DNA of 64,000 nucleotides from Butyrivibrio sp. NC3005 (GTDB lineage: Bacteria > Bacillota > Clostridia > Lachnospirales > Lachnospiraceae): assembly GCF_000424545.1 (NCBI RefSeq), contig NZ_AUKC01000006.1, forward strand, positions 75,072-139,071. Direction: 5' to 3'. Below are positions 16,595-25,469 of this stretch, piece after piece. Made by a program: the position numbers and the translations under genes. How positions within the stretch are numbered: position 1 is the stretch's first letter; each line of letters opens with the position of its first letter. The notes below the pieces were generated by a model that made no database searches, had not been told where the DNA came from, and saw only the letters and a list, made by a program, of their open reading frames with translations.

Positions 16595-17878
16595 ATGTTT
16601 AGTGAAGTAACAAAAGAAATGCTTGATTTTATTGACGCATCACCAAGCTGCTACCATGTAGTAGAAAACCTTGCAAAAGAACTTGATAAAGCTGGTTTTA
16701 CAAAGCTTGATGAGAAAGAAGAATGGAAACTTGAATCAGGAAAGTCATATTATGTGACAAGAAATGGTTCATCTATTATTTCCTTTAAACTTCCAGTAAA
16801 GGATTATAAGGGATTTCGCTTTATGGCAAGTCACAGCGATTCACCTTCTTTTAAAATAAAAGAAAACCCTGAAATGGTAACAGAAAAGGCATATGTACGC
16901 CTGAATGTTGAAGGATATGGCGGAATGCTTGATGCACCTTGGTTTGACAGACCGCTTTCAATAGCAGGAAGAGTTTTAACTGTGGAGAATGGACATATTA
17001 AGAGCCGTCTTGTAAATGTAGATAAAGACCTCTTGATGCTTCCATCTCTCGCAATTCATATGAATAGAGAAGCTAATAAAGGATATAGCTATAATGCACA
17101 GAAAGATATGCAGCCAATATTTGGTGATGAAGAAGCAAAGGATTGTTTTTGGAAGATAATCGCAGACGCAGCTGGAATTGAAGAAAAAGACATCTTTGGT
17201 AGTGATTTATTCTTATATAACAGAGTAAAACCAACAACATGGGGTGCTAATGGCGAGTATATATCTTCTTCAAGGCTTGATGATCAAGAATGTGTTTATA
17301 CTACGTTTAAAGGATTTATGAGCGCAAAAGCAAAAGAATATGTGCCTGTTCATGTTGTATTTGATAATGAAGAAGTTGGAAGTGGTACAAAACAGGGTGC
17401 TGCATCAACATTCCTTAAAGATACACTTGAAAGAATAAATGAATCCCTTGGAAAATCAAGACAGGAATATCATATGGCTCTTGCAAATAGTTTCATGGTA
17501 TCTGCTGATAATGCACATGCAGTTCACCCAAACTATACAGATAAAGCAGACCCTGTTAACCGCCCTGTTATGAATAAAGGCATTGTCATTAAATTTAATG
17601 CAAATCAGAAATATACAACTGATGGTGTTTCACAGGCGTTTTTTAGAACAGTATGTGAAAACGCAGATGTTCCATATCAGATTTTTACTAATAGAAGTGA
17701 TATGCCAGGCGGTTCAACACTTGGAAACATATCTACTACCCAAGTGGCAATCAATACAGTTGATATAGGACTTGCACAGCTTGCAATGCACTCACCATAT
17801 GAGACAGCTGGTGCAAAAGATCCTGTTTATCTTGCTAAAGTTTCTAAAGAGTTCTACGAAGCGGATATTGAACTCTAA
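16595..17878 (+). CDS. M18-family aminopeptidase
   Basis: Cytosolic zinc aminopeptidase of 427 residues that prefers acidic or hydrophobic N-terminal residues. Two-zinc ligand motifs of the family are all visible: ASHSDSPSFKIK, SSRLDDQECV, FDNEEVGSGTKQGA, VSADNAHAVHPNY and MHSPYETAG. TTTAGGAG before ATG 16595 defines the start; an in-frame ATG at 16565 would add ten residues, but has no ribosome binding site. It may be cotranscribed with cysE. Confidence 0.92.
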   Translation: MFSEVTKEMLDFIDASPSCYHVVENLAKELDKAGFTKLDEKEEWKLESGKSYYVTRNGSSIISFKLPVKDYKGFRFMASHSDSPSFKIKENPEMVTEKAYVRLNVEGYGGMLDAPWFDRPLSIAGRVLTVENGHIKSRLVNVDKDLLMLPSLAIHMNREANKGYSYNAQKDMQPIFGDEEAKDCFWKIIADAAGIEEKDIFGSDLFLYNRVKPTTWGANGEYISSSRLDDQECVYTTFKGFMSAKAKEYVPVHVVFDNEEVGSGTKQGAASTFLKDTLERINESLGKSRQEYHMALANSFMVSADNAHAVHPNYTDKADPVNRPVMNKGIVIKFNANQKYTTDGVSQAFFRTVCENADVPYQIFTNRSDMPGGSTLGNISTTQVAINTVDIGLAQLAMHSPYETAGAKDPVYLAKVSKEFYEADIEL

Positions 17879-17891
17879 AAATATATGCAAG

Positions 17892-17920
17892 TTGCCACAA
17901 AAGAAAAGATAAAGTATAAT
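17892..17920 (+). promoter_or_regulatory. Promoter (TTGCCA-17-TATAAT) for the SseB-like gene
   Basis: TTGCCA at 17892-17897 and TATAAT at 17915-17920 with a 17-base spacer, about 60 bases before the start codon. Confidence 0.7.
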
Positions 17921-17979
17921 ATTATTAGTGCGTTTGTACTATTTTTTCTAAAAATATAAGAGGAAAGCAGGATATTTTA

Positions 17980-19344
17980 ATGGCGTTATTTGGGTTGTTT
18001 GGGGGAAATAAGAGAAAAGAAGATGAGGAAGCTGCTAATCTTGAGTTGAAGCTTGAAGCAAGCAAGAAACTTGTAGAACAGCAGAGAAAAGAGCATGAAA
18101 ATTTGCCGTGGCCTCATCCTGTTCCACTTTCACATATTAAGGTTTCAGGTGGAGAACCTGAGACAATGGAAGATCCAGTGTCTTCTGATAGAAAGGATGA
18201 AATCGGACCTTTAGTATTTGAAGAAAAGATTTCACCAGAAGTTTTGAAGGAAATGACTCTTCAGGAATTGTTATTTGTTTTAACTACTCAAGAAGTATTT
18301 AATGCAAAGGCAAAACTTGCAAATTTTTCTGATAATCACAGAATTATTTATAACGAACTTCTTAATAGAATTCGTGATGCCAAAACATATTATGCAATAT
18401 ATGATGCACGTACGAATTATCCTTTTATAGAAGGTGGATTTGCATATATTTATCTTGACGAAGAACTTGCTAATAAAGCGGTTGAAGCATATAACCGTCA
18501 ATATAGAAAGCTTGTGGTTAAAAATTGTCCGGCAAGACCAGACGGTGCATCAGACACTGATAGAGGATTTTTTGACTACCTTTACTATCTTGGAATTGAG
18601 AGAATTATTATTGATAATGGACAGTATAGAGCAAGATTTCTTAGAAGTGAGATTGTTGCAGCACCATGGCAGGACAATGAAAAGCGCCCGCCTATAAATC
18701 CTTCGCTTAGACTTGCTATGTTGGATTTCCTTTCTGAAGTTCGTTGGCCTGTAAAATATGAAAAACGTCCAGCAATAGTACATGCCAAGGAGATGAGAAT
18801 GATAAGTCTGGTACTAAATGGCATGTATATCGTACCGCTTACTCATGAAGGTCCTGTTGAAATGTCTGAGGATGGAAAAGTTCGTTTTAATAAAGATACA
18901 AGACTTCGTTTTCCAATTCTTAAGACAAAGGATGATAAAGTTTATCTTCCGGTCTTTACTGATGGAATTGAATTCGGGAAAAAGTTTGGAAGAGAGGGAT
19001 TTGAAGGAGCAGTATTTGCTTTTCGTGATATTCTAAGATTTGTCGAAGATAAAGATGGCATTACTATTAATCCTATGGGAGAAAATATCATGCTCCCGAA
19101 AGAAAAAATGTTAGAACTTCAGGCAGCAGCAGAGTCAGCAATGTCAGCTAATGCTAATCAGGGATCAGTAGCAGGAAATGTATCTGATCAGGACATGATT
19201 AAGCGTGCAAGTGCAGAAGAAGTTGCTGATACAATAGCTAAAGTTGTTCAGAAAAATGCACAACTAGCAAAAGATGTTAAGGAGTCAACATCTGACGAAG
19301 ATTATAAAGAAGATGTTTCTGAAGCTGATGTAAATACAATATAA
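17980..19344 (+). CDS. SseB-like domain protein, unknown function
   Basis: 454 residues, no signal peptide or membrane segment. It begins with a charged coiled segment (about 10-50). The central part holds a repeat of lysates such as TYYAIYDARTNYPFIEGG with YIYLDEELANKAVEAYN (about 125-170). A second related block (about 270-350) contains VPLTHEGPVEMSEDGK and YLPVFTDGIEFGKKF, followed by a GITINP block typical of SseB N-terminal-like domains. The last 60 residues are Ala/Glu/Ser-rich and probably disordered. The molecular role of this domain in Firmicutes is not known. It lies upstream of a chemotaxis-like pair, but has a 123-base gap to it. Confidence 0.65.
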   Translation: MALFGLFGGNKRKEDEEAANLELKLEASKKLVEQQRKEHENLPWPHPVPLSHIKVSGGEPETMEDPVSSDRKDEIGPLVFEEKISPEVLKEMTLQELLFVLTTQEVFNAKAKLANFSDNHRIIYNELLNRIRDAKTYYAIYDARTNYPFIEGGFAYIYLDEELANKAVEAYNRQYRKLVVKNCPARPDGASDTDRGFFDYLYYLGIERIIIDNGQYRARFLRSEIVAAPWQDNEKRPPINPSLRLAMLDFLSEVRWPVKYEKRPAIVHAKEMRMISLVLNGMYIVPLTHEGPVEMSEDGKVRFNKDTRLRFPILKTKDDKVYLPVFTDGIEFGKKFGREGFEGAVFAFRDILRFVEDKDGITINPMGENIMLPKEKMLELQAAAESAMSANANQGSVAGNVSDQDMIKRASAEEVADTIAKVVQKNAQLAKDVKESTSDEDYKEDVSEADVNTI

Positions 19345-19467
19345 CATTTTAATGGCGCACAAAATAATAAAAATTACTCAAGTTTTTTAGGTTTGGATAC
19401 GATAATCATCATATAAACATTGCGACTTAATGGCTTTCTGAACACAAATGAGAGGAAAGGCGAAAAC

Positions 19468-20355
19468 ATGTTTGATCGAATGATGGGACAGTTTCTGGTG
19501 GAAAGAGGAAGAATTACCACACAGCAGCTGGAACAGGTTTATGAAAGACAGGCTAAAAGCAGAGCTAGAATCGGAGTAATTGCAGTTGCAGAACAGTTAA
19601 TGACAATTGCACAGGCAGAAGAGATCAACAATATGCAGACCATGCAAGATGCACCTTTTGGTGAACTGGCTATTCAAAAAGGATATCTTTTGCCGGAACA
19701 AGTGGAAAGGTTGCTGGAACGACAGGGAAGCGAATTTTTGACATTTACGCAGGCTTTAATTGATTATGGAGTTGTTTCGCTCGAACAGGTAAGTAAAGAA
19801 ATAACTGAATTTCAGAAGTCACATGGACTTATGGAATCAGAAATGACAGCACTAAGAGCTAATGACATAGAAAAAATCGTTCCTATATTTGTTAGAGATG
19901 CAAATGAAGAAGTTCGTAAACTATATACAGTCATAGTAAAAAGCTGGTATAGACTTCTCAATACTCACGTTACAATTGGTTTTGTTGAAAAAAAGCAAGT
20001 TGTAAGTGGTGATTGTATAGGATTCCAGAGAATGACAGGAAAAGATGCTTTTTGTGTTGGAATTACTGGAAACTATGAAGATTTAAGAAAAACAGCAATG
20101 GATTATACCAAAGAAGATTTCATTGAAACCAAAGAAGATACTTTGGATGCGTTATGTGAAATGATTAATTGCATGAATGGAATCTATGTTACCAAAGTTT
20201 GCGAAGATGAGGAATTAACAGATTTAGATCCACCTGAATATGTCACAAAATATTGTAGTATTTCAGCGGAAGAGATTTATTCATTACCTATTTGTTGCGA
20301 TGATACAGTTGTATACATTACGATTTCAGATGCAGCTGCAACTAAAATTGTGTGA
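19468..20355 (+). CDS. CheX/CheC-like chemotaxis phosphatase with N-terminal MshEN-like domain
   Basis: 295 residues. The N-terminal part (about 5-110) contains two similar helical units, GQFLVERGRITTQQLEQVYE and GELAIQKGYLLPEQVERLLE, resembling the MshEN/GspE N-terminal domain, a c-di-GMP- or nucleotide-binding module in other proteins. The C-terminal part (about 155-295) resembles CheX/CheC. The ATG at 19468 follows AGAGGAAAGG; the frame opens earlier from a TTG without support. The next gene, 18 bases on, encodes a lone receiver, its likely partner. It may tune motility signalling. Function assigned by resemblance and context. Confidence 0.65.
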   Translation: MFDRMMGQFLVERGRITTQQLEQVYERQAKSRARIGVIAVAEQLMTIAQAEEINNMQTMQDAPFGELAIQKGYLLPEQVERLLERQGSEFLTFTQALIDYGVVSLEQVSKEITEFQKSHGLMESEMTALRANDIEKIVPIFVRDANEEVRKLYTVIVKSWYRLLNTHVTIGFVEKKQVVSGDCIGFQRMTGKDAFCVGITGNYEDLRKTAMDYTKEDFIETKEDTLDALCEMINCMNGIYVTKVCEDEELTDLDPPEYVTKYCSISAEEIYSLPICCDDTVVYITISDAAATKIV

Positions 20356-20373
20356 AGCTTGGAGGTAGCGAAG

Positions 20374-20745
20374 ATGGCAAAAATCCTTATTGTTGATGAT
20401 TCTAGAACTTCGAGAAGAATTCTGAAAGATATTTTGGAGCGTCATGGCCATACGATTGTTGGTGAAGCTGTAAACGGAAAGGAAGGATACGAAATGTATC
20501 AATCCACTAACCCGGATATAGTTACAATGGATATTACAATGCCGGTTATGGATGGTATAGATTCATTGAAGCTTATTATGAGGCTTAATCCTGAGGCAAA
20601 AGTCATAATGGTTACAGCTGCCGGACAAAAACAAAAAATGCTAGAAGCATTAAAAGATGGCGCATCAGAGTATATTGCAAAACCTCTTGATGAAGAAGCA
20701 ATCGTAAAGACAGTTGATGAAATATTAAAGAAAATGGGTCATTGA
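20374..20745 (+). CDS. Stand-alone CheY-like response regulator
   Basis: 123-residue receiver domain with no output domain. Key residues are visible: the acidic pair in ILIVDDSRTSRR (residues 5-16), phospho-acceptor Asp in TMDITMPVMDG (about 54), Thr in MVTAAG (about 83) and Lys in EYIAKPLDEE (about 105). GGAGGTAGC precedes ATG 20374. Cotranscribed with the CheX-like phosphatase gene, so it probably acts in chemotaxis or a related phosphorelay and not on DNA. A terminator follows directly. Confidence 0.88.
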   Translation: MAKILIVDDSRTSRRILKDILERHGHTIVGEAVNGKEGYEMYQSTNPDIVTMDITMPVMDGIDSLKLIMRLNPEAKVIMVTAAGQKQKMLEALKDGASEYIAKPLDEEAIVKTVDEILKKMGH

Positions 20746-20760
20746 GACCATTGGAATAAC

Positions 20761-20799
20761 AAAAGCTGACAGTAAGATATGTTTTTACTGTCAGCTTTT
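20761..20799. terminator. Bidirectional terminator
   Basis: AAAAGCTGACAGTA (20761-20774) is the exact reverse complement of 20786-20799. It lies between the convergent cheY-like and SDR genes, and has A- and T-rich flanks on both strands. Confidence 0.75.
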
Positions 20800-20810
20800 G
20801 CTGCATTAAC

Positions 20811-20840
20811 TGTCTACAAGAGGAGATGTTGTTGTAGACA
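20811..20840. other. Second hairpin between convergent genes
   Basis: TGTCTACAA (20811-20819) pairs with TTGTAGACA (20832-20840). It has no T-run. It may be an extra 3' structure. Confidence 0.5.
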
Positions 20841-20950
20841 AAGACCTTAATACATTTTCTGATTACCATTTTGACTGAAATTATTTATTTCTGCATATTT
20901 TCTCATATATTTTTTTCCTAGTTATTATGAGAATAGTCAGTAATTAAGAA

Positions 20951-21673
20951 TTATATCCATCCGCCATCAAAACTAATAATCTGACCAGTCAAATATCCTG
21001 GGGCATTAGCTATAGTAAAAACCATATCGGCCACTTCATCTGGAGTAGCAATTCTATCTGCTGGTATTTCTTCTTTTAAGCACTCAAGTTCTTCATTTGA
21101 TAAATGTTTTCGATTCATATCTGTATCAATAACACCACAAGCAATTGCGTTTACCGAAATGTTAGATATAGCAAGTTCTTTAGCAAGAGCTTTAGTAAAA
21201 GCGTTAACACCACCTTTACTTGCAGAATATGCAACCTCGGTTGAGGCTCCAACATTTCCCCATACAGAAGAAATGTTAATGATTTTACCAGAGCCTTGTC
21301 TTAACATTAAAGGAACTGCAAAATGAGAAGTATTATAAACAGAAGTGAGATTGGTTTGGATAATCTTGTTCCAATCATCTATACTCATGTCTGTAAAAAG
21401 TCCTAACCACGCGATCCCGGCATTATTAATAACTATATCAACATGTCCTATAGTAGAAAAAAGTGTTGCTACTTCTTCATAATTTCCAACATCACATTTA
21501 TATGGGGTGCACATAATATTATATTTTTCTGAAAGTTCAATTGAGAAATTACAAAGACTTTCATAACTATTTAAGCAGGTCAGATAGAGATTGGCACCTT
21601 CTTTAGCAAAGCGAGCAGCAATAGCCTTGCCTATTCCTCGACTGGCGCCAGTTATTAATACATTTAAACTCAT
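20951..21673 (-). CDS. SDR-family oxidoreductase (FabG-like)
   Basis: 240-residue classical short-chain dehydrogenase with Rossmann motif TGASRGIG (about residues 8-15), NNAG (about 87-90), catalytic Ser in ISSVWG, the YSASKGG pair (Tyr-x-x-x-Lys) and a substrate/C-terminal FDGG. Close to 3-oxoacyl-ACP reductases in length and motifs, but there are no fatty-acid synthesis genes near it, so it may reduce another carbonyl substrate. AAGGAAAA lies ahead of the start at 21673. Transcribed alone, divergently from trxB. Confidence 0.82.
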   Translation of the reverse strand: MSLNVLITGASRGIGKAIAARFAKEGANLYLTCLNSYESLCNFSIELSEKYNIMCTPYKCDVGNYEEVATLFSTIGHVDIVINNAGIAWLGLFTDMSIDDWNKIIQTNLTSVYNTSHFAVPLMLRQGSGKIINISSVWGNVGASTEVAYSASKGGVNAFTKALAKELAISNISVNAIACGVIDTDMNRKHLSNEELECLKEEIPADRIATPDEVADMVFTIANAPGYLTGQIISFDGGWI

Positions 21674-21715
21674 AAAATTTTCCTTAAACCTTTATAATTG
21701 TATTTTTTTAGTTAC

Positions 21716-21743
21716 TTGAAAAGTAAACGCAAATATGTATAAT
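21716..21743 (+). promoter_or_regulatory. Candidate trxB promoter (TTGAAA-16-TATAAT)
   Basis: TTGAAA at 21716-21721, TATAAT at 21738-21743. The leader to the trxB ATG would be about 130 bases. Confidence 0.55.
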
Positions 21744-21880
21744 ATGATTCAAAAGTCATACAAACTAGTTGATTACTTAAGAACCATCCAAAAATCTACA
21801 CATATTTTGAAAACTAAAAATATGATGTGAAATAAATTTAATTTATTATAACACAATGTTGTTAACAGAAAGGAGAATAC

Positions 21881-22828
21881 ATGTCAAAAGAGTTGTACGA
21901 TGTAATAATAATAGGTAGTGGACCTGCAGGTTTGTCTGCTGCTGTTTATGCTCAAAGAGCAGAATTGAAAAATATTGTAATTGAGAAAAATCCAATATCT
22001 GGCGGACAAATAATTAATACTTATGAAGTTGATAATTATTTGGGATTACCAGGAATAAACGGTTTTGATCTTGCAATGAAATTTAGGGAACATGCTGATA
22101 AACTTGGGACGGTTTTTGTGACAGAAGATGTTTTGTCAATTGAAAAGATTACAGAAGATAAAGATTTAAATAAGAATATATTTCGAATCAAAACAGATTC
22201 AAACGAATATGAAAGTAAAAGTGTTCTAATTGCAACAGGTGCTTCTCATTTGAAACTTGGAGCTTTTGGAGAAAATGAATTTGGCGGAAGAGGCGTTTCT
22301 TACTGTGCTACATGTGATGGTGCTTTCTTTAGAAAGAAGACAGCAGTTGTAGTTGGTGGCGGAGATGTTGCAGTTGAAGATGCAATTTTTCTTTCCAGAA
22401 TATGCAGTAAAGTTTATTTAATTCATAGACGTAATGAACTAAGAGCTACTAAAATACTGCAAAAAGAATTGCTTTCGATTGATAATATTGAAGTGATATG
22501 GGACAGCGTTGTTAAAAAAATCGAAGGAAACGAAAAGGTAGAAGATGTTCTTGTGGAGAATATTAAGACAAAAGAAGAAAAAAAGATACAAACAGATGCT
22601 TGTTTTATAGCTGTCGGAATTAAACCTGATACAGATTTTGTCAGAGATTTAGTTGAATGTGATGAGAAAGGGTATGTTAAAGCCCCCGAGTCAGGAGAAA
22701 CAAGTGTTGAAGGAATCTATGTAGCTGGAGATTCCCGTAAAAAGAAGCTTAGACAAATTGTTACAGCTGTTGCGGATGGTGCAAATGCAATTACAAGCAT
22801 TCAAGAATATTTAGTTGTCAAATCGTAA
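21881..22828 (+). CDS. trxB: Thioredoxin reductase
   Basis: FAD-dependent disulfide reductase of 315 residues that passes NADPH electrons to thioredoxin. FAD motif GSGPAGLSAA (about residues 12-21), redox pair CATC (about 144-147) in SYCATCDGAFF, NADPH motif GGGDVAVEDA and a C-terminal GIYVAGDSR (FAD) are all intact. Standard low-molecular-weight TrxB length. AAAGGAGAA precedes the ATG. No thioredoxin gene is next to it. Ferredoxin-type variants of this fold exist in clostridia, but the conserved NADPH motif argues for NADPH. Confidence 0.92.
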   Translation: MSKELYDVIIIGSGPAGLSAAVYAQRAELKNIVIEKNPISGGQIINTYEVDNYLGLPGINGFDLAMKFREHADKLGTVFVTEDVLSIEKITEDKDLNKNIFRIKTDSNEYESKSVLIATGASHLKLGAFGENEFGGRGVSYCATCDGAFFRKKTAVVVGGGDVAVEDAIFLSRICSKVYLIHRRNELRATKILQKELLSIDNIEVIWDSVVKKIEGNEKVEDVLVENIKTKEEKKIQTDACFIAVGIKPDTDFVRDLVECDEKGYVKAPESGETSVEGIYVAGDSRKKKLRQIVTAVADGANAITSIQEYLVVKS

Positions 22829-22875
22829 TAATTATTATTTGGTTTTAGCAAACTATTCGTACATAATGGAGATAA

Positions 22876-22909
22876 CTGGACTAATTGTTTGAAAATTAGT
22901 CCGGTTTTT
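22876..22909 (+). terminator. Terminator after trxB
   Basis: CTGGACTAATT (22876-22886) pairs with AATTAGTCCGG (22894-22904) with one wobble, then five T residues. Confidence 0.8.
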
Positions 22910-23006
22910 ATTTGTGCAAAATACATAAAAAAGCACCCATAAAAGGCATGTAATTCGACAACAATGAAAAACTCCGAATATTTTTTCACGAAAATTGGTT
23001 ACAGTA

Positions 23007-23035
23007 TTGACAAAATTTACTTAGAAGAGTATATT
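23007..23035 (+). promoter_or_regulatory. Strong promoter (TTGACA-17-TATATT) for the NlpC/P60 gene
   Basis: Perfect -35 at 23007-23012 and near-perfect -10 at 23030-23035, 17 bases apart, about 40 bases before the start codon. Confidence 0.8.
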
Positions 23036-23079
23036 AAAACAAGATGTAACAAATCCGTAACATACTATGGAGGCCAAAA

Positions 23080-24453
23080 TTGAAGAATGCGAATATGCGG
23101 CTTGCAGCTTGTGCGCTGACAGCTGCCGTAACATTTACAAGTATGGGTTTTGAAGCTTTTGCAGGATCATCAAAGGCAACAAAAGTTCTTCCATCCGCAG
23201 GAATTGGATATGAGCTTGCCGATGCACAGCTTTCATTATCAGAACTTGAAGAAAAGAGTAATACGTCAGGAAAGAGCGATAGTAGCTCATCAGCTAATAC
23301 AGAATCATCTAAGTCTTCTAATAATAGTTCTACAAGTGCCAGTGGTACTTCTAAGAATGATTCAGGAAAGACTATCACAGATACAACACCTTTAGCATCA
23401 AGAGTTGATGAAGATGTCCTTAATGATATTGAGAAGGCAACTGGTGCTACAAAGGATGATAAAAGTGAATATTCCAACCTCGTAATCGCTCAGGTTAACA
23501 ACTATGTTAACGTTAGAGAAAAAGCAAGCGAGGATTCTGAAATACTAGGTAAGTTGTACAACAAATCAGTGGGTACATTTCTTGGTGAAGAAAATGGTTG
23601 GTATAAGATTAAATCCGGAAGTGTAACTGGTTATGTTAAAGCTGAGTTTTGTGTAACAGGTGAAAAGGCAGTTGAACTTGCCCCTAAGGTGGGTAGACGT
23701 ATTGCAACTGTAACTACTACAACACTTAAGGTTCGTAAGAAACCGGGTACAGACGCAGAAGTGCTTGGACTTATTCCAATTGAAGATGAACTTGTTGTTA
23801 AAGAAGAACTCGACGGTTGGGTTAGAGTCGAAATCGAGGAAGGTGAAGGTTACGTATCAATGGATTACGTAAAACTTTCAACTGAATTCGTAAAAGCAGA
23901 GTCGAAGGCTGAAGAAGAAGCAAGACTTGCTGCAGAAGAAGCAGAGAAAGAAGCGGCAAGAAAAGCAGCTGAGAAGGCTACAAAGAAGAATGATTCTAAT
24001 AAATCTTCATCTAAGTCTGGCGGTAAGAGTTCAGGTAAGTCTTCTGGAAAGTCATCTGGTTCTTCAAAGAGTGTTAAGTCTGCACAGTCATTTACAACTC
24101 AGACAAGCTCAATTGGAGAAGCAGTCGCAAGATTTGCATGTCAGTTCGTAGGAAATCCATATGTATACGGTGGAACCAGCCTTACACATGGTGCTGACTG
24201 TTCTGGTTTCGTTATGAGTGTATTTGCAAACTTTGGAGTATCTCTTCCTCATAGCTCTGCTGCTGATAGAAATGTTGGTGCAGCAGTTGATGGACTTGCT
24301 AATGCACAGCCTGGAGATATTGTATGTTATTCAGGTCACGTAGCAATTTACATTGGTGGAGGACGTATTGTACACGCATCTACTTCAAGAACCGGTATTA
24401 TCATTTCTAATGCTGGATATCGTACACCACTTGCTGTACGTAGAATTTTCTAA
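23080..24453 (+). CDS. Secreted SH3-NlpC/P60 peptidoglycan endopeptidase
   Basis: Extracellular cell-wall hydrolase of 457 residues. The start is TTG 23080, chosen because TGGAGG ends 6-7 bases before it; the first ATG (23095) is too far. Signal peptide about 1-28 (LAACALTAAVTF...EAFA), then a Ser-rich linker, two bacterial SH3 domains (about 135-195 and 205-265, each with a VNVREK or LKVRKK type motif), an Ala/Glu/Lys stretch, a Ser/Gly/Lys-rich linker, and the NlpC/P60 domain (about 345-457). The catalytic Cys (ADCSGF, about 374), His (SGHVAIY, about 419) and His (HAS, about 431) are present. It probably cleaves gamma-D-glutamyl-diamino acid bonds. Confidence 0.92.
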   Translation: MKNANMRLAACALTAAVTFTSMGFEAFAGSSKATKVLPSAGIGYELADAQLSLSELEEKSNTSGKSDSSSSANTESSKSSNNSSTSASGTSKNDSGKTITDTTPLASRVDEDVLNDIEKATGATKDDKSEYSNLVIAQVNNYVNVREKASEDSEILGKLYNKSVGTFLGEENGWYKIKSGSVTGYVKAEFCVTGEKAVELAPKVGRRIATVTTTTLKVRKKPGTDAEVLGLIPIEDELVVKEELDGWVRVEIEEGEGYVSMDYVKLSTEFVKAESKAEEEARLAAEEAEKEAARKAAEKATKKNDSNKSSSKSGGKSSGKSSGKSSGSSKSVKSAQSFTTQTSSIGEAVARFACQFVGNPYVYGGTSLTHGADCSGFVMSVFANFGVSLPHSSAADRNVGAAVDGLANAQPGDIVCYSGHVAIYIGGGRIVHASTSRTGIIISNAGYRTPLAVRRIF

Positions 24454-24477
24454 TATATAATAATATTGATATACTAA

Positions 24478-24510
24478 GGCCTGTCTGCAGAGATGTGGAT
24501 GGGTCTTTTT
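24478..24510 (+). terminator. Terminator after the NlpC/P60 gene
   Basis: A 12-bp stem with several G-U pairs (24478-24489 with 24494-24505) around GAGA, followed by five T residues. Confidence 0.7.
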
Positions 24511-24566
24511 AGTGAAAGATAAAGTTGAAAAATAATATGAAAAAATAATATTATTACAGTAAATAG

Positions 24567-24596
24567 TTGCACAATTCATGTATAAAATGGTATAAT
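24567..24596 (+). promoter_or_regulatory. Promoter for hpf (TTGCAC-18-TATAAT)
   Basis: TTGCAC at 24567-24572 and TATAAT at 24591-24596. Transcription would start near 24603, giving a leader of about 134 bases. Confidence 0.7.
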
Positions 24597-24602
24597 GTAC
24601 AT

Positions 24603-24736
24603 ATTAAAAAGCTGATGCTCTCGTATTACAAATGTTTTATCATCTATAATTACGGGAACATAATCCGCGAAAAGAAGAGGGATGTAAGGAAGGAGCCCTC
24701 GGGTCGCACTCAAAAAAGAATAAGGTGGTGACTATT
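24603..24736 (+). ncRNA. Structured leader upstream of hpf, possibly raiA-type RNA
   Basis: The untranslated leader is unusually G-rich for this genome in its 3' half. GAGGG (about 24677) can pair with CCCTC (about 24696) around an AAGGAAGGAG-containing loop, followed by GGGTCGCACTC. A conserved raiA RNA motif is known upstream of raiA/hpf genes in Firmicutes. I cannot confirm a match by eye, and this leader is shorter than I would expect for that RNA. Confidence 0.3.
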
Positions 24737-25267
24737 ATGAGATTCACAATCGTAGGTAAAAACATTGATGTAACACCTGGACTTAGAGATGCAGTTGAAG
24801 ACAAGCTTGGAAAACTTGCAAAGTATTTCAACGAAGATACTAACGTGAATGTTACACTGAATGTCGATAAAGATCGTCATAAAATTGAGGTAACCATCCC
24901 GATGAAGGGAAAGATTATACGTTCTGAACAGGTTAGCAGTGACATGTATGCTTCAATTGATCTTGTTGAAGAGGTTATTGAGAGACAGCTTAAGAAATAT
25001 AAGAATAAGCTGATTGACAAGAATCAGGCCGAGCGTACTGCATTCAAACAGGAATTTATTGATCAGGATTATGTTGATGAAGACGAGATTCGTATTGAAC
25101 GTGTTAAAAAGTTCGATATAAAGCCAATGTATCCTGAAGATGCATGCGTGCAGATGGAACTTTTAGGTCATAGCTTCTATGTTTTCATTAATGCAGAAAC
25201 AGATGAGACAAATGTAGTTTATAAGAGAAAAGGCAATACTTATGGTTTGATAGAGCCGGAAGCATAA
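24737..25267 (+). CDS. hpf: Long-form ribosome hibernation promoting factor
   Basis: 176 residues. Binds the 30S decoding region and drives 100S ribosome dimer formation in stationary phase. The N-terminal S30AE domain (about 1-100) begins MRFTIVGKNIDVTPGLRDAV and includes KLGKLAKYF; the C-terminal dimerisation domain (about 120-176) has the DACVQMELLGHSFYVFINAE block and a VVYKRKGNTYGLIEPE ending. The ATG at 24737 is preferred, with AAGGTGGTG as ribosome binding site; in-frame GTG codons at 24725 and 24728 belong to that site. Flanked by its own promoter and terminator. Confidence 0.93.
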   Translation: MRFTIVGKNIDVTPGLRDAVEDKLGKLAKYFNEDTNVNVTLNVDKDRHKIEVTIPMKGKIIRSEQVSSDMYASIDLVEEVIERQLKKYKNKLIDKNQAERTAFKQEFIDQDYVDEDEIRIERVKKFDIKPMYPEDACVQMELLGHSFYVFINAETDETNVVYKRKGNTYGLIEPEA

Positions 25268-25340
25268 TTATATAATTGAACAGTTGAATTGATTTACAAA
25301 AAGATAACAGTAATGTCAATTGCTAAATAATTGTTAAAAA

Positions 25341-25376
25341 ACATAGAGAAGTTTATATACTTCTCTATGTTTTTTT
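25341..25376 (+). terminator. Terminator after hpf
   Basis: ACATAGAGAAGT (25341-25352) and ACTTCTCTATGT (25359-25370) form a 12-bp perfect stem, followed by six T residues. Confidence 0.88.
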
Positions 25377-25441
25377 GTTATAATATTGACGTTGGGACGT
25401 TTAAATCAAAAAAAAGAATCTCCAGCGTAATAAAAGTAAAA

Positions 25442-25455
25442 TGTAAGCGCTTACA
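25442..25455. promoter_or_regulatory. cre-like palindrome upstream of the butyrate operon
   Basis: TGTAAGCGCTTACA is a perfect 14-bp palindrome that fits the CcpA catabolite responsive element (consensus near TGNAANCGNNNNCA). Its centre is about 58 bases upstream of the predicted transcription start and it lies ahead of the -35 box, a position typical for activation and not for blocking. Confidence 0.75.
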
Positions 25456-25469
25456 CTTTGTTAAATTTA

